64,000 nt of DNA. Origin: AWTP1-13 sp963827545 (GTDB taxonomy: Bacteria; Pseudomonadota; Alphaproteobacteria; Rhizobiales; Hyphomicrobiaceae). This document shows, piece by piece, positions 8,968 through 17,268 of this stretch. Positions within the stretch are counted from its first letter, which is position 1. Every line of letters begins with the position of its first letter. The position numbers were made by a program, and so were the translations under genes. The notes under the pieces are model-generated. The model was not told the origin of the DNA, searched no databases, and saw nothing but the letters and a program-made list of their open reading frames with translations. The stretch lies in assembly GCA_963827545.1 (NCBI GenBank), contig CAWHBI010000042.1, forward strand, positions 3,112 through 67,111. Reading direction: 5' to 3'.

Positions 8968-10143
8968 CTAGCGCATCAGCTCCTTCATTGCCCGATCCAG
9001 ACCGTCGAGGGAGAGGGGATACATGCGCCCGGAAACGAGATCACGCATGATCTTGATGGAAGGTGTCCAGCCCCAGTGGTCCTCGGGGACCGGGTTCAGC
9101 CACACGCAGTGCTCGTAGATGTCGGTGACGCGGCGCATCCACAGGGCGCCCGGCTCCTCGTTCATGTGCTCCACCGAGCCGCCGGCCACCGAGATCTCGT
9201 AGGGGCTCATGGAGGCATCCCCCACGAACACGACCTTGTAGTCGGCCGGATACTTGTGCAGCACAGCCCAAGTGGGCGTGCGCTCGGTCCAGCGGCGGCC
9301 GTTGTCCTTCCATAGGAACTCGTAGAGACAGTTGTGGAAGTAGAAGTACTCCAGATGCTTGAATTCGGTGCGCGCTGCCGAGAACAGCTCCTCGGCCTGC
9401 TTGATGTGCCAGTCCATCGATCCCCCGACGTCGAGGAACATCAACACCTTGACCGTGTTGCGCCGCTCGGGCCGCATGTGGATGTCGAGGTAGCCCTTGT
9501 GCGCGGTGCCCTTGATGGTGCCGTCCAGGTCGAGTTCGTCCGGCGCGCCCTGGCGGGCAAATCTGCGCAGGCGCCGCAGCGCGACCTTGATGTTGCGGGT
9601 GCCGAGTTCGACCTTGTCGTCCAGGTCCTTGTACTCGCGCTTGTCCCACACCTTGATGGCCCGGTTGTTGCGGTTGGTCTTCTGCCCGATGCGCACGCCG
9701 GCCGGATTGTACCCGTCCGCCCCGTAGGGCGAGGTGCCGCCCGTGCCGATCCATTTCTTGCCGCCCTGGTGCCGGCCCTTTTGCTCCTCGAGGCGCTTCT
9801 TCAGCTCCTCCATGATCTTGTCCCAGCCGCCCAGCGCCTCGATCTTCGCCTTCTCCTCTTCAGTGAGGTAGAGCTGGGCCAGCGAGCGCAGCCACTCCTC
9901 CGGGATCTGCGCCTCGATCGCCTCGCTCATCAGGTCGAGACCCTTGAAGACGTGGCCGAACACCTGGTCGAACTTGTCGAGATGGCGCTCGTCCTTCACC
10001 AGCGACGCGCGCGAGAGATAGTAGAAGTGCTCCACGCTGCGGTCGGCGAGATCAGCCTCCATCGCCTCCATCAGCGTGAGATATTCCTTCAAGGTGACTG
10101 GGACCTTGGCGGCCTTCAGCTCATGGAAAAAGGTGGCGAACAT
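8968..10143 (-). CDS. VWA-domain protein, CoxE-like (partner of MoxR ATPases)
   Basis: A 391-residue protein. It has a helical N-terminal part, a basic Gly-rich linker around KGRHQGGKKWIGTGG, and a C-terminal von Willebrand A domain. The metal-ion site is FLDVGGSMDWH (D238, S242), with Gly where the usual DxSxS has its first Ser. The second site motif is VFVGDASMSPYEI. CoxE-like VWA proteins work with MoxR AAA+ ATPases as chaperone-like pairs that mature or insert cofactors. A MoxR ATPase is encoded on the same strand about 5 kb upstream, with five genes between, so this may be one dispersed operon. Cytoplasmic; the client is unknown. Confidence 0.87.
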   Translation of the reverse strand: MFATFFHELKAAKVPVTLKEYLTLMEAMEADLADRSVEHFYYLSRASLVKDERHLDKFDQVFGHVFKGLDLMSEAIEAQIPEEWLRSLAQLYLTEEEKAKIEALGGWDKIMEELKKRLEEQKGRHQGGKKWIGTGGTSPYGADGYNPAGVRIGQKTNRNNRAIKVWDKREYKDLDDKVELGTRNIKVALRRLRRFARQGAPDELDLDGTIKGTAHKGYLDIHMRPERRNTVKVLMFLDVGGSMDWHIKQAEELFSAARTEFKHLEYFYFHNCLYEFLWKDNGRRWTERTPTWAVLHKYPADYKVVFVGDASMSPYEISVAGGSVEHMNEEPGALWMRRVTDIYEHCVWLNPVPEDHWGWTPSIKIMRDLVSGRMYPLSLDGLDRAMKELMR

Positions 10144-10229
10144 CGATACGTGGCCGTGATCGGGGACGAGTTGGCGCGACCATAGCGGAGGCCGGCGCCG
10201 AAATCATCGTTAGGTGGCATCGTAGCCGA

Positions 10230-10466
10230 TCACTGTCTGATCATTCCCCTGCGCATGGCGGCCACGACCGCCTGGATGCGAGTGCCAACCCCGAACTTGC
10301 GCTTGGCATTCTCGACGTGAAAGTTCACCGTCTTGCCTGAGATTTTCAGGATTTGGCCAATGGCCCAATCCGATTTGCCTGCGGCAACCCAGCTCAGCAC
10401 TTGGCTTTCTCGCACTGTGACGCATGGTCCAGTCGATGTGACGCCTTCACCTGTTCCCTCGTCCAT
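10230..10466 (-). CDS. Short LuxR-type HTH regulator
   Basis: A 78-residue protein that is almost entirely a LuxR/GerE helix-turn-helix domain: VTVRESQVLSWVAAGKSDWA, then ILKISGKTVNFHVENAKRKF. There is no ligand-binding or receiver domain. ATG 10466 is preferred because GGGGAG sits seven bases upstream. An open frame continues to 10601, but that sequence does not look like a domain. It could be a stand-alone DNA-binding regulator or the surviving C-terminus of a larger LuxR protein. It lies between the frameshifted ycjF-like gene and the VWA gene, on the same strand. Confidence 0.75.
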   Translation of the reverse strand: MDEGTGEGVTSTGPCVTVRESQVLSWVAAGKSDWAIGQILKISGKTVNFHVENAKRKFGVGTRIQAVVAAMRRGMIRQ

Positions 10467-10604
10467 CAGTCTGCTCCCCAACAGGCTGTAGGAGGAGACT
10501 ATGCACGCATCGCGCGAGGAATTGCGAGTCCTCGCCCATGAACGAGTGAATAGAGTGCAAACATATATATCTGCAACCATTGCGGGAAAATGGGATGTCA
10601 AATC

Positions 10605-11634
10605 TCACGTATTGCTGGCGGCCTTGATCTTGGGCAAGAGCGGCTTCAAGGCCTCCGCCAGAGTGTCGCGAACTCGCGGCCGTTTGGCGGCGAGGAACGG
10701 TAGAGGCCGAATGACCTCGAGTGCTGTCAACCCTATCCTGGCGGTGAGCGCGCCGTTGAACGCGCCCTCTCCGAGCCGTCGCGACAGTCGGCGCAAGATG
10801 TCCTGGCCGAGGAATTGGCCCAGCAGATCGTCCGTCATGGCGATGCCGCCCGTGGCGAGGATGTGGGTGAAGACCATGCGCGCGAGCTTCACCACGCCGA
10901 GGAAGCCTGGCCGGGCACCGTAGAGCGTTGCGAGCGTGCGCAGCTGCCTGAGGTTCTCGACCAGCACGTAGGCGACCGCGATCAGAACCATGGGGCTCAT
11001 CGCCGTGACGGTAGCGACGCGCTTTGCCGAGCGGATGACAATGCCGCGAGCTTCGACGTCGATCGGGCCGATGATCTCGCGATCGGCGAGTGCCAGCAGC
11101 TCGCCGGGATCGTGCACGTCGCGCGCATGGTCGCGAAAGCGCCGCACCCCCCACGACTGCTCCGGCCGGCCGGCATAGAAAGCGGCGAGGCGCATGGCCG
11201 CCTTGCGCTCGCGCACCTGGTCTCGCTCCGCGAGCGCTGCGGCAACATCTCGTTCTGAGGCGATCGAGGCGACGGAGGCGGAAAAAGCCGATCAGCTCGC
11301 GCAGCATGATCATCGCGGCGGCGAACGCGGCAACGAGCAGCAGCACGAATGTCGCTGTGCCCAGCCAATCGTCGCGTGCCAGCGCCGCCGAGACGAAGCG
11401 GGCGAACCACGCGGCCAACCCCAGGCTCGCGGCACCGGTCAAAGCCGCAAGCAGCAACACGCCCCAGCGCAGCCCCCGCCGGCCCAGCTCGCTCAGCGTC
11501 GGGCGGACGGATTGGGCGGCAGGGGGTGCCGGATCGATGTCCGGGGTCTGGTCTTGCACACTCGGCTCTGTGACCAGCGCCGGATCGTCGGGTGCGAAAA
11601 CCCGAGGCTGGCGCGGTTGCTCGTTGGCACTCAT
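10605..11634 (-). pseudogene. YcjF-like (TIGR01620/DUF697) membrane protein, frameshifted
   Basis: The first frame encodes the Pro-rich N-terminus (MSANEQPRQP), two membrane segments (GVLLLAALTGAASLGLAAW and TATFVLLLVAAFAAAMIML) and then FRLRRLDRL. The family sequence continues in another frame as SERDVAAALAERDQVRERKA, AFYAGRPEQSWG, VLVENLRQLRTLATLYGARP and GEGAFNGALTARIG. The switch lies near 11255-11275 and needs one extra base, or two missing, relative to an intact gene. Everything else is family-like and undegraded, so an assembly indel is as likely as true inactivation. The start ATG overlaps the stop of the ycjX gene (ATGA). YcjF accompanies the dynamin-like YcjX in Proteobacteria. Confidence 0.8.
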
Positions 11635-13085
11635 GCGAGCCGGTCTCCGAGGAGGAAGTTCATGGCCCGATCGAGCCTGATGTGAGGCCACACGGACTTC
11701 TCGTCCGGGACGCCGTCGAGTCGCAGCCGTGGCGGACGGAAGCGCGGAAACTGCACGGCGGCGGTCTGCGCGCCGCCCTTGAGCGTCGCCGGGTCGGCCG
11801 GCAAATCACCCGGAAAGATCGCCGCCTCGGTCTTGCCATCGAACGCCTGGCGTCCCAGTCGTTCCCCGGGCAGAGGCACGCCGACGATGCAGGGCAGGCG
11901 CTGGCGGCCCGACTTCGCCTCCGCTTCGCGCGTGGCCCTGATTGCGGCAAGCGCCATGACCTTGACCTCGGCACCGGCAAACTGGGCGCGCGCGATCGCC
12001 TTGTCGGCGAGCATTCCCAGGATACTTTCGAGCCGGTCGTGGCTCGTGTGATGCAGATGATCGGCCTTGGTCGCTGCGAACAGTAGGCGGTCGATCCGGG
12101 GCGAGAGCAAGCGCGAAAGCCAGCTGCTGGCGCCGGGCCTGAAGCACTTGAGGACGGCTTGGAGCGTGCGCTCCAGGTCCTGCACCGCGTCCGGACCGGA
12201 TGTAACGGCCGAGAGCGCGTCCATCAGGACGATCTGCCGGTCGAGATGGGCGAAGTGATCGCGGAAGAACGGCTTGACGACATGCGCCTTGTAGCTCTCG
12301 AAGCGGCGCGCGAGCATGGCACCGAGCGTGCCGCGCTCATAGTTGCCCGTCGCCGGGGGCGGAAGCGGGAAGAATGTGAGCAGCGGCGAGCCGGCGAGAT
12401 CACCGGGCAGCAGGAAACGTCCGGGGCCTGGGGCGGCGAGCGCGGGATCGGGGGCTCGCGCCTCCGTCAGGTAGCGTGTGAAGAGGGCCGCGCCGTTGAG
12501 CGCGACCTGCTCGTTGGCGACGTCTCGGGGATCGATCGTGGAGAGAAATTCGAGCCACGCGTTGGCCGTGTGGGCGCGATGCAGCGCTCGAGCGTCGGCG
12601 ACGGCCCGGCCCGACCATTCGCCGAAGTCGAGGTCGAGCAGCGGCAGATCGATCAGCCACTCGCCTGGATAGTCGACGATATCGACGTGCAGGCGCCCTG
12701 GGGAGAGCGCCCGGCGCAGCGTGTTTGCGGATGCGCACTCGATGGTCACGCGCAGCTGGCTGATGCGCCGCGTGCTCTCGGGCCATTGCGGCGGGTCTTG
12801 TGCGAGCAGGCCAAGATGCTCCTCGTAGGCGAAGCGGGCGATGCGGTCGTCGGGCTGCGGCTCCAGGTAGGCGCGGGCGATGCGGCCCTCGGCCATGGGC
12901 GCGAAAAACGGCAACCGTCCACCGGCGATCAGGCTGCGCACCAGCGCCGTGATGAACACGGTCTTGCCCGAGCGCGCGAGGCCGGTGACGCCCAGACGCA
13001 CCGTGGGCGTCATGAAATCGCCGATCCGGGCACCGGCCTTGCGCAGCACGCCGACGGTCGATTGGGTGAGATCGGAGGTCGCCAA
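11631..13085 (-). CDS. YcjX family P-loop GTPase (DUF463)
   Basis: A 484-residue protein with the Walker A motif GLARSGKT at residues 35-42. It carries family segments such as LVRSLIAGGRLPFF, VDIVDYPGEWLIDLPLLDLD and FFRDHFAHLDRQIVLMDALS. YcjX proteins are dynamin-related GTPases encoded with the membrane protein YcjF, in enterobacteria under phage-shock control. They act at the inner membrane in an envelope-stress role that is not well defined. Here ycjF follows with a four-base overlap, conserving the pair. An uncharacterised membrane protein gene lies 80 bp upstream on the same strand. Confidence 0.92.
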   Translation of the reverse strand: MATSDLTQSTVGVLRKAGARIGDFMTPTVRLGVTGLARSGKTVFITALVRSLIAGGRLPFFAPMAEGRIARAYLEPQPDDRIARFAYEEHLGLLAQDPPQWPESTRRISQLRVTIECASANTLRRALSPGRLHVDIVDYPGEWLIDLPLLDLDFGEWSGRAVADARALHRAHTANAWLEFLSTIDPRDVANEQVALNGAALFTRYLTEARAPDPALAAPGPGRFLLPGDLAGSPLLTFFPLPPPATGNYERGTLGAMLARRFESYKAHVVKPFFRDHFAHLDRQIVLMDALSAVTSGPDAVQDLERTLQAVLKCFRPGASSWLSRLLSPRIDRLLFAATKADHLHHTSHDRLESILGMLADKAIARAQFAGAEVKVMALAAIRATREAEAKSGRQRLPCIVGVPLPGERLGRQAFDGKTEAAIFPGDLPADPATLKGGAQTAAVQFPRFRPPRLRLDGVPDEKSVWPHIRLDRAMNFLLGDRLA

Positions 13086-13164
13086 CGGGCCGGTTCCTCG
13101 GCAAGCGCTCGTGTGCGTCCGACAAGGTGGCGCCTGCGGTCCCGCAGCGCAAGGCTGCCGCGGA

Positions 13165-13845
13165 CTACTTCGCGACGCTGGCTGTCGGTTTCCAATCCTT
13201 GGCGTGCATGGCGATCGTGGCGCGCCGGAAGCCCAGCTGCTGATCGGAGATCCAGGGCAGTGTCATCTGGAAGCTGACTGGCCGCGGCTGAGTGCGACCC
13301 TGGAGCCGATCGAGCAGAGAGGGCTCGGGTGGGGTTGCGGTGTTGAGCTGCAGGCGGAAAGCGTACTCGCCCTCGACATCGACGAGTTTCGGCAGCGCAT
13401 TGCCAGCGGGGTAGAAGCGCACCGTCTCGCTGAAAACCGCCCGGCCAGCAATGCTCAAGGGCGCGAACTGGCGATTGAGGGTCGCGGCCTCACGCGGATG
13501 CTCGCCCAGGAAGGCACTGTAGTAGCGTTTGGTGCTGTTGGTTTTCAGGTTCTGCACCTCGAGCTCCATTGAGATGACCGTGCCGCTCTTGGCCCCGTCA
13601 TTGGCGATGGTGATCGGAATGGCGAACAGCTCGGTGTCGCCGCCAGCGTCGCGCCCGTAGTGGATGGTCGGCGGCACATAGACCTCGAGCTCGGCCCCCT
13701 GCAGCGCGCTCATGTAGAAGCTGATGCCGGAGAGGCCAAGGGCTATGGCTGAAAACGTGGTGGCGAGCCAGCCGCCGTGCGCACCGGCTTCGGCGACGTT
13801 GGCCGCATCCTCGCCGCCGAGCATGGGTGGTTGGTTGATCGCCAT
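13165..13845 (-). CDS. Hypothetical protein with one N-terminal membrane segment
   Basis: A 226-residue protein starting MAINQPPMLGGEDAANVAEA. One hydrophobic helix (LATTFSAIALGLSGISFYM) is followed by a predicted beta-rich domain (AELEVYVPPTIHYGRDAGGD, PITIANDGAKSGTVISMELE). It is probably anchored with the domain outside the cytoplasm. No named family was recognised. The start is well supported: GGAGGAGG lies seven bases upstream of ATG 13845, and the longer open frame is translated from the neighbouring gene's DNA. It sits between the AlkP-superfamily gene and ycjX on the same strand, so it probably shares their transcript. Confidence 0.72.
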   Translation of the reverse strand: MAINQPPMLGGEDAANVAEAGAHGGWLATTFSAIALGLSGISFYMSALQGAELEVYVPPTIHYGRDAGGDTELFAIPITIANDGAKSGTVISMELEVQNLKTNSTKRYYSAFLGEHPREAATLNRQFAPLSIAGRAVFSETVRFYPAGNALPKLVDVEGEYAFRLQLNTATPPEPSLLDRLQGRTQPRPVSFQMTLPWISDQQLGFRRATIAMHAKDWKPTASVAK

Positions 13846-13952
13846 CGTGCGGCCTCCTCCAGGATGATCGATCAGGCCGCCTGCGCTGTAAGAATCTTTT
13901 TGAGGCTGGGCCAAGGCAGGAAGCTCCCAGCCGCCGCTCTCGCGGCGCCTGC

Positions 13953-15221
13953 TCACAGCGCATCGATGGCGCCGAGGACCGTGATCACCTCCTCGGGCGA
14001 CAGGCCGCCATGATGGCCATAGAAGATGTTCTCCATGCGACCGGGCTCGCGCCACCAGATGCAGTGATTGCGATCGGGCAGAATGAGGATATCGCCGAGC
14101 CGCCGCCGCAGCTCGGCGCAGACAGGCTGCGGCCCGAACAGGCCCTGCTCCACTGCCGCCTCCATGGGCATGATCAGCGCGATGTCATCGAGATGCCGGT
14201 GCAGCAGGTCGGCAACCTCGGCTTTCCGCTCGGGCCGCACGTGCAGGAAGACATCGCGCGGCGAGCCGTTCGGGTAGATGGGGTTGCCCGTCGGGCTGAC
14301 GGCCAAGCAGCCTGCCAGCTCTGGAATGCGCTCGTTGAGGTAGATGGTGTCGCGGATGTCGCCATAGACTTGACCGTGGTCTGCCGTGAACAGATAGACG
14401 GTGTCGGCGCTGTCGACGTCGCGGAAGACCTCGTCGAACGTGCGCCAGAAGCTCGCGATCTCGGCGGCGTGATAGCTGGTGCCGGGGCCGTGGGAGTGGG
14501 CGATGCTGTCGATGGCCGCCCAGTAGAATCCGAGCAACGCCTTGCCGGTGGTCGCGCTCACCGCCTCCTTGAGCTGCACCAGCGCCTCGGCCAGGGTGCC
14601 GTGGCGGACCATCTCCGCGCCGACGCTGGCGACGCTGTTGTAGGCCGAGCCCGCATAGCTGCGGTGCGCGAACTGGATGGAGCGCACGCCGTGCCTGGCC
14701 AGGCGCTGGTGCACGGTCTCGTGCACCTCGAAGAGCCTCGCCGGGTCATAGCCCAACCTGACGCAAGCATCGGGCGCATGACGGCCGAGCGGTGTGAAGG
14801 CGAGCGACTGGATCACCTCGCCGTAGGCTGGAATGTAGATGTTCCATTCGTAGAGTGCGTGAGCGCTCGGCAGCACGCCCAGATTCATGGTCGAGACCGA
14901 GCCGGCGGTGGTGGACGGGAACAGTGCCGAGATCGGTGTCAGCGTGCCTTGCTCGACGATGCGGGCAGTGGTCCGGAAGCGGCGGTGATACTCCTGCCAG
15001 AACTGCCAGCCGAACGAATCGATAAAGAACAGCACGACCTTCTGTGGAGGCGGATAGCTGCCGCCGAAGCAATCGGGCGGCAGCAGCGGTCCGCGCCGGG
15101 CGCCCGTCAATAGGTACTCGATCGTGTTGGGAATGTTACCGAAGGCGTAGTCCGCATAGAGCGGCTTGATGAGCCCATGTGCGAGGGGTGGAAAGCGCGC
15201 CAGCGGCCCGTCGTTGATCAT
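13953..15221 (-). CDS. Alkaline phosphatase superfamily hydrolase (type I phosphodiesterase/nucleotide pyrophosphatase-like)
   Basis: A 422-residue protein of the AlkP fold. Putative metal and catalytic positions are the Asp in VVLFFIDSFGW, the Thr nucleophile in PSTTAGSVST, IDSIAHSHGPG, the TADHGQV pair and the C-terminal YGHHGGLSPEE. No signal peptide is evident, so it is probably cytoplasmic. The start MINDGPLARF at 15221 lies two bases after the stop of moxR, which implies translational coupling. The substrate is unknown; relatives act on phosphodiesters, pyrophosphates or phosphonates. Pairing with a MoxR ATPase is not a standard arrangement known to me. Confidence 0.85.
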   Translation of the reverse strand: MINDGPLARFPPLAHGLIKPLYADYAFGNIPNTIEYLLTGARRGPLLPPDCFGGSYPPPQKVVLFFIDSFGWQFWQEYHRRFRTTARIVEQGTLTPISALFPSTTAGSVSTMNLGVLPSAHALYEWNIYIPAYGEVIQSLAFTPLGRHAPDACVRLGYDPARLFEVHETVHQRLARHGVRSIQFAHRSYAGSAYNSVASVGAEMVRHGTLAEALVQLKEAVSATTGKALLGFYWAAIDSIAHSHGPGTSYHAAEIASFWRTFDEVFRDVDSADTVYLFTADHGQVYGDIRDTIYLNERIPELAGCLAVSPTGNPIYPNGSPRDVFLHVRPERKAEVADLLHRHLDDIALIMPMEAAVEQGLFGPQPVCAELRRRLGDILILPDRNHCIWWREPGRMENIFYGHHGGLSPEEVITVLGAIDAL

Positions 15222-15223
15222 CC

Positions 15224-16084
15224 TCAGCCCTGGCCTTGGCGCCTGGCGATGAATGCCAGGCGCTCGAACAGGTGCACGTCCTGCTCGTTCTTGAGCAGCG
15301 CTCCGTGCAGCGGCGGGATCAGCTTGCGCGGGTCGCTCTCGCGCAGCGTCTCCGGCGAAATGTCCTCGTTGAGCAGCAGCTTGATCCAGTCGAGCAGCTC
15401 CGAGGTGGACGGCTTCTTCTTGATGCCCGGCACCTCTCTCACATCGTAAAACACCTTGAGCGCCTCCGAGACCAGGCGGCCCTTCAAGTTCGGGAAGTGC
15501 ACGTCGACGATTGCCCGCATGGTCTCGGGATCGGGAAACTTGATGTAGTGGAAGAAGCAGCGACGCAGGAAGGCGTCGGGCAGCTCTTTCTCGTTGTTGG
15601 AGGTGATGATGACGATGGGACGGTGTCTGGCCTTGATCGTCTCGTGCGTCTCGTAGACGTAGAACTCCATGCGGTCGAGCTCCTGCAACAGGTCGTTGGG
15701 GAACTCGATGTCGGCCTTGTCGATCTCGTCGATGAGGAGCACGGGGCGCTCGTCGAGCGTAAAGGCCTCCCACAGCTTGCCCTTGCGGATGTAGTTGCCG
15801 ATGTCGGCCACCCGTTCGTCGCCCAGCTGGCTGTCGCGCAAGCGGCTCACGGCGTCGTACTCGTAGAGGCCTTGCAGCGCCTTGGTGGTCGACTTGATGT
15901 GCCACTCGATCAGCGGCGCACCGATCGCCTTGGCAACCTCGATGGCCAGCACCGTCTTGCCGGTCCCGGGCTCGCCCTTCACCAGCAGTGGCCGCTGCAA
16001 CGTGATGGCAGCGTTAACGGCAACCTTGAGATCGCCGGTGGCAACGTAGTCCTTGGTGCCCTTGAAGCGCATGATCGGGTGCAT
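15224..16084 (-). CDS. MoxR-type AAA+ ATPase
   Basis: A protein of about 287 residues. It has Walker A GEPGTGKT (residues 37-44), Walker B VLLIDEIDKAD, sensor 1 IVIITSNNEKELPDAFLRRC and the C-terminal lid helices. MoxR ATPases work with VWA proteins to activate or assemble metalloenzymes or other clients. The start could be ATG 16084 (GGAGG upstream, but close) or ATG 16072 (MRFKGTKDYVA, the usual family start). Everything further upstream in the open frame is unlike the family. It appears to be the first gene of the minus-strand run that ends with the CoxE-like VWA gene. Confidence 0.9.
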   Translation of the reverse strand: MHPIMRFKGTKDYVATGDLKVAVNAAITLQRPLLVKGEPGTGKTVLAIEVAKAIGAPLIEWHIKSTTKALQGLYEYDAVSRLRDSQLGDERVADIGNYIRKGKLWEAFTLDERPVLLIDEIDKADIEFPNDLLQELDRMEFYVYETHETIKARHRPIVIITSNNEKELPDAFLRRCFFHYIKFPDPETMRAIVDVHFPNLKGRLVSEALKVFYDVREVPGIKKKPSTSELLDWIKLLLNEDISPETLRESDPRKLIPPLHGALLKNEQDVHLFERLAFIARRQGQG

Positions 16085-16588
16085 CTGCCTCCAGCCGGAA
16101 AAAAGACGCGCGACTTTAGGGAAACGGCGCAGTGGCAGCAAGCAGCCCCTCCCGGGGACGCGGCCAGGAAGGGGCGCCGCTCCCAGGCGGCACATGGGAG
16201 TGGCTCCTGCGCCGACGCCCGGGGAGAAACACGCAGCGCCGCTGGCATCGACGGGGAGACTCAGGTCGGGCGTTGCGTGTCCCCACCGCGGGGAGACCGC
16301 CAGGTGCTCCACCGGCAAGGGGTCGCGACCCCGCCCTGCTCCACATTTCCGCAGACACTGCCGGACCCGGGCGAATTCCCGGTAAACGTGCAGATCGCCT
16401 CAGAGCTACCTCCGATAGGCGATATCCGATGCCTATCGGCTGAGGTTACGCCCATTTTCTGCTGGCTGCGCCATGCTGCACTGCAATCGGGACGGCTTGA
16501 CTTGAAAAAACAGCAGCTTAAATACGGGCACCAAATTTGTGCCGGATCAGCGCCACTGACAACGAGAAGCAAGCATCCCGGGAAGCGC
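16085..16588. other. Divergent intergenic region between moxR and dksA
   Basis: About 500 bp without a credible gene. It must hold the moxR and dksA promoters. It contains GC-rich stretches with short dyads around 16140-16340 and a clear perfect inverted repeat at 16412-16439, listed separately. The open frames crossing it are shadows. No tRNA or known RNA was recognised. Confidence 0.4.
16412..16439. promoter_or_regulatory. Perfect 9-bp inverted repeat upstream of dksA
   Basis: The arms CCGATAGGC and GCCTATCGG are separated by ten bases (GATATCCGAT). A further ACCTC/GAGGT pairing lies just outside. It is not followed by a T-run, so it does not look like a terminator. It lies about 150 bp before the dksA start and could be an operator or a 5' leader hairpin. 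The role is inferred only from symmetry and position. Confidence 0.4.
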
Positions 16589-17152
16589 ATGGGGAAATCC
16601 AACCAGAGGCGAGCGGCCAAGAAGGCCGCCGTGAAAGGCCACGCCAAGGCTGGCGCCAATGGGCGCGGCGCCGCGCCAAAGGCGAAGCTCATGAAGGTGG
16701 CGCAAAAAGCAGCCAAGCGCCGGTCTCCGCGCACGAGCAGCATTGTGCTCCCGCCCGGATACCGTCCTTCCGAAAGCGAGCCGTTCATGAACGAGCGGCA
16801 CAGACTCTACTTCCGCAACAAGCTGGTGGCGTGGAAGGAAGAGATCGTGCGCCAGAACCGCGAGACCCTGCACGTTCTGCACGAGGACTCGGCGCAGCAC
16901 GCCGACTTCGCCGATCGGGCCACATCGGAGACCGACCGGGCGCTGGAGCTCAGGGCACGCGACCGGCAGCGCAAGCTGATCGCGAAGATCGATGCGGCGC
17001 TGGCCCGCATCGAGGATGGCAGCTACGGCTTTTGCGAGGAGACGGGGGAGCCGATCGGGCTCAAGCGCCTCGACGCCCGTCCCATCGCCACCCTCTCGCT
17101 GGAAGCCCAAGAGCGCCACGAGCGGCGCGAGAAGGTCTTCCGCGAAGATTAG
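16589..17152 (+). CDS. dksA: DksA/TraR family RNA polymerase-binding transcription factor
   Basis: A 187-residue protein with a basic, Lys/Ala/Arg-rich N-terminal extension (KSNQRRAAKKAAVKGHAKAG). A coiled-coil region (RLYFRNKLVAWKEEIVRQNR) and the C-terminal DksA zinc-finger region (GSYGFCEETGEPIGLKRLDA, then RPIATLSLEAQERHERRE) follow. The finger keeps only one of the usual four cysteines, as in alphaproteobacterial and other Cys-poor DksA proteins. DksA enters the secondary channel of RNA polymerase and, with ppGpp, tunes rRNA and amino-acid promoters. The start MGKSNQRR at 16589 was chosen; the longer open frame is antisense to moxR. Confidence 0.9.
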   Translation: MGKSNQRRAAKKAAVKGHAKAGANGRGAAPKAKLMKVAQKAAKRRSPRTSSIVLPPGYRPSESEPFMNERHRLYFRNKLVAWKEEIVRQNRETLHVLHEDSAQHADFADRATSETDRALELRARDRQRKLIAKIDAALARIEDGSYGFCEETGEPIGLKRLDARPIATLSLEAQERHERREKVFRED

Positions 17153-17268
17153 GAGCAGCCAGGCAGCCAGTAGGGTCTACCTGCTTCTTCCCCACTCCCT
17201 ATTCGCAACTCCCTACTCCCTATTCTCCAGCAACGCGCTTGCGGCTGCTCGCCGCCGGTGCGGCTTGT

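Noticed and set aside
10467..10601. Longer LuxR protein starting at 10601
   Set aside because: The added residues show no domain, while GGGGAG supports the start at 10466.
13953..15905. 650-residue version of the AlkP-superfamily protein
   Set aside because: The N-terminal third is moxR DNA read in another frame; homology begins at MINDGPLARF (15221).
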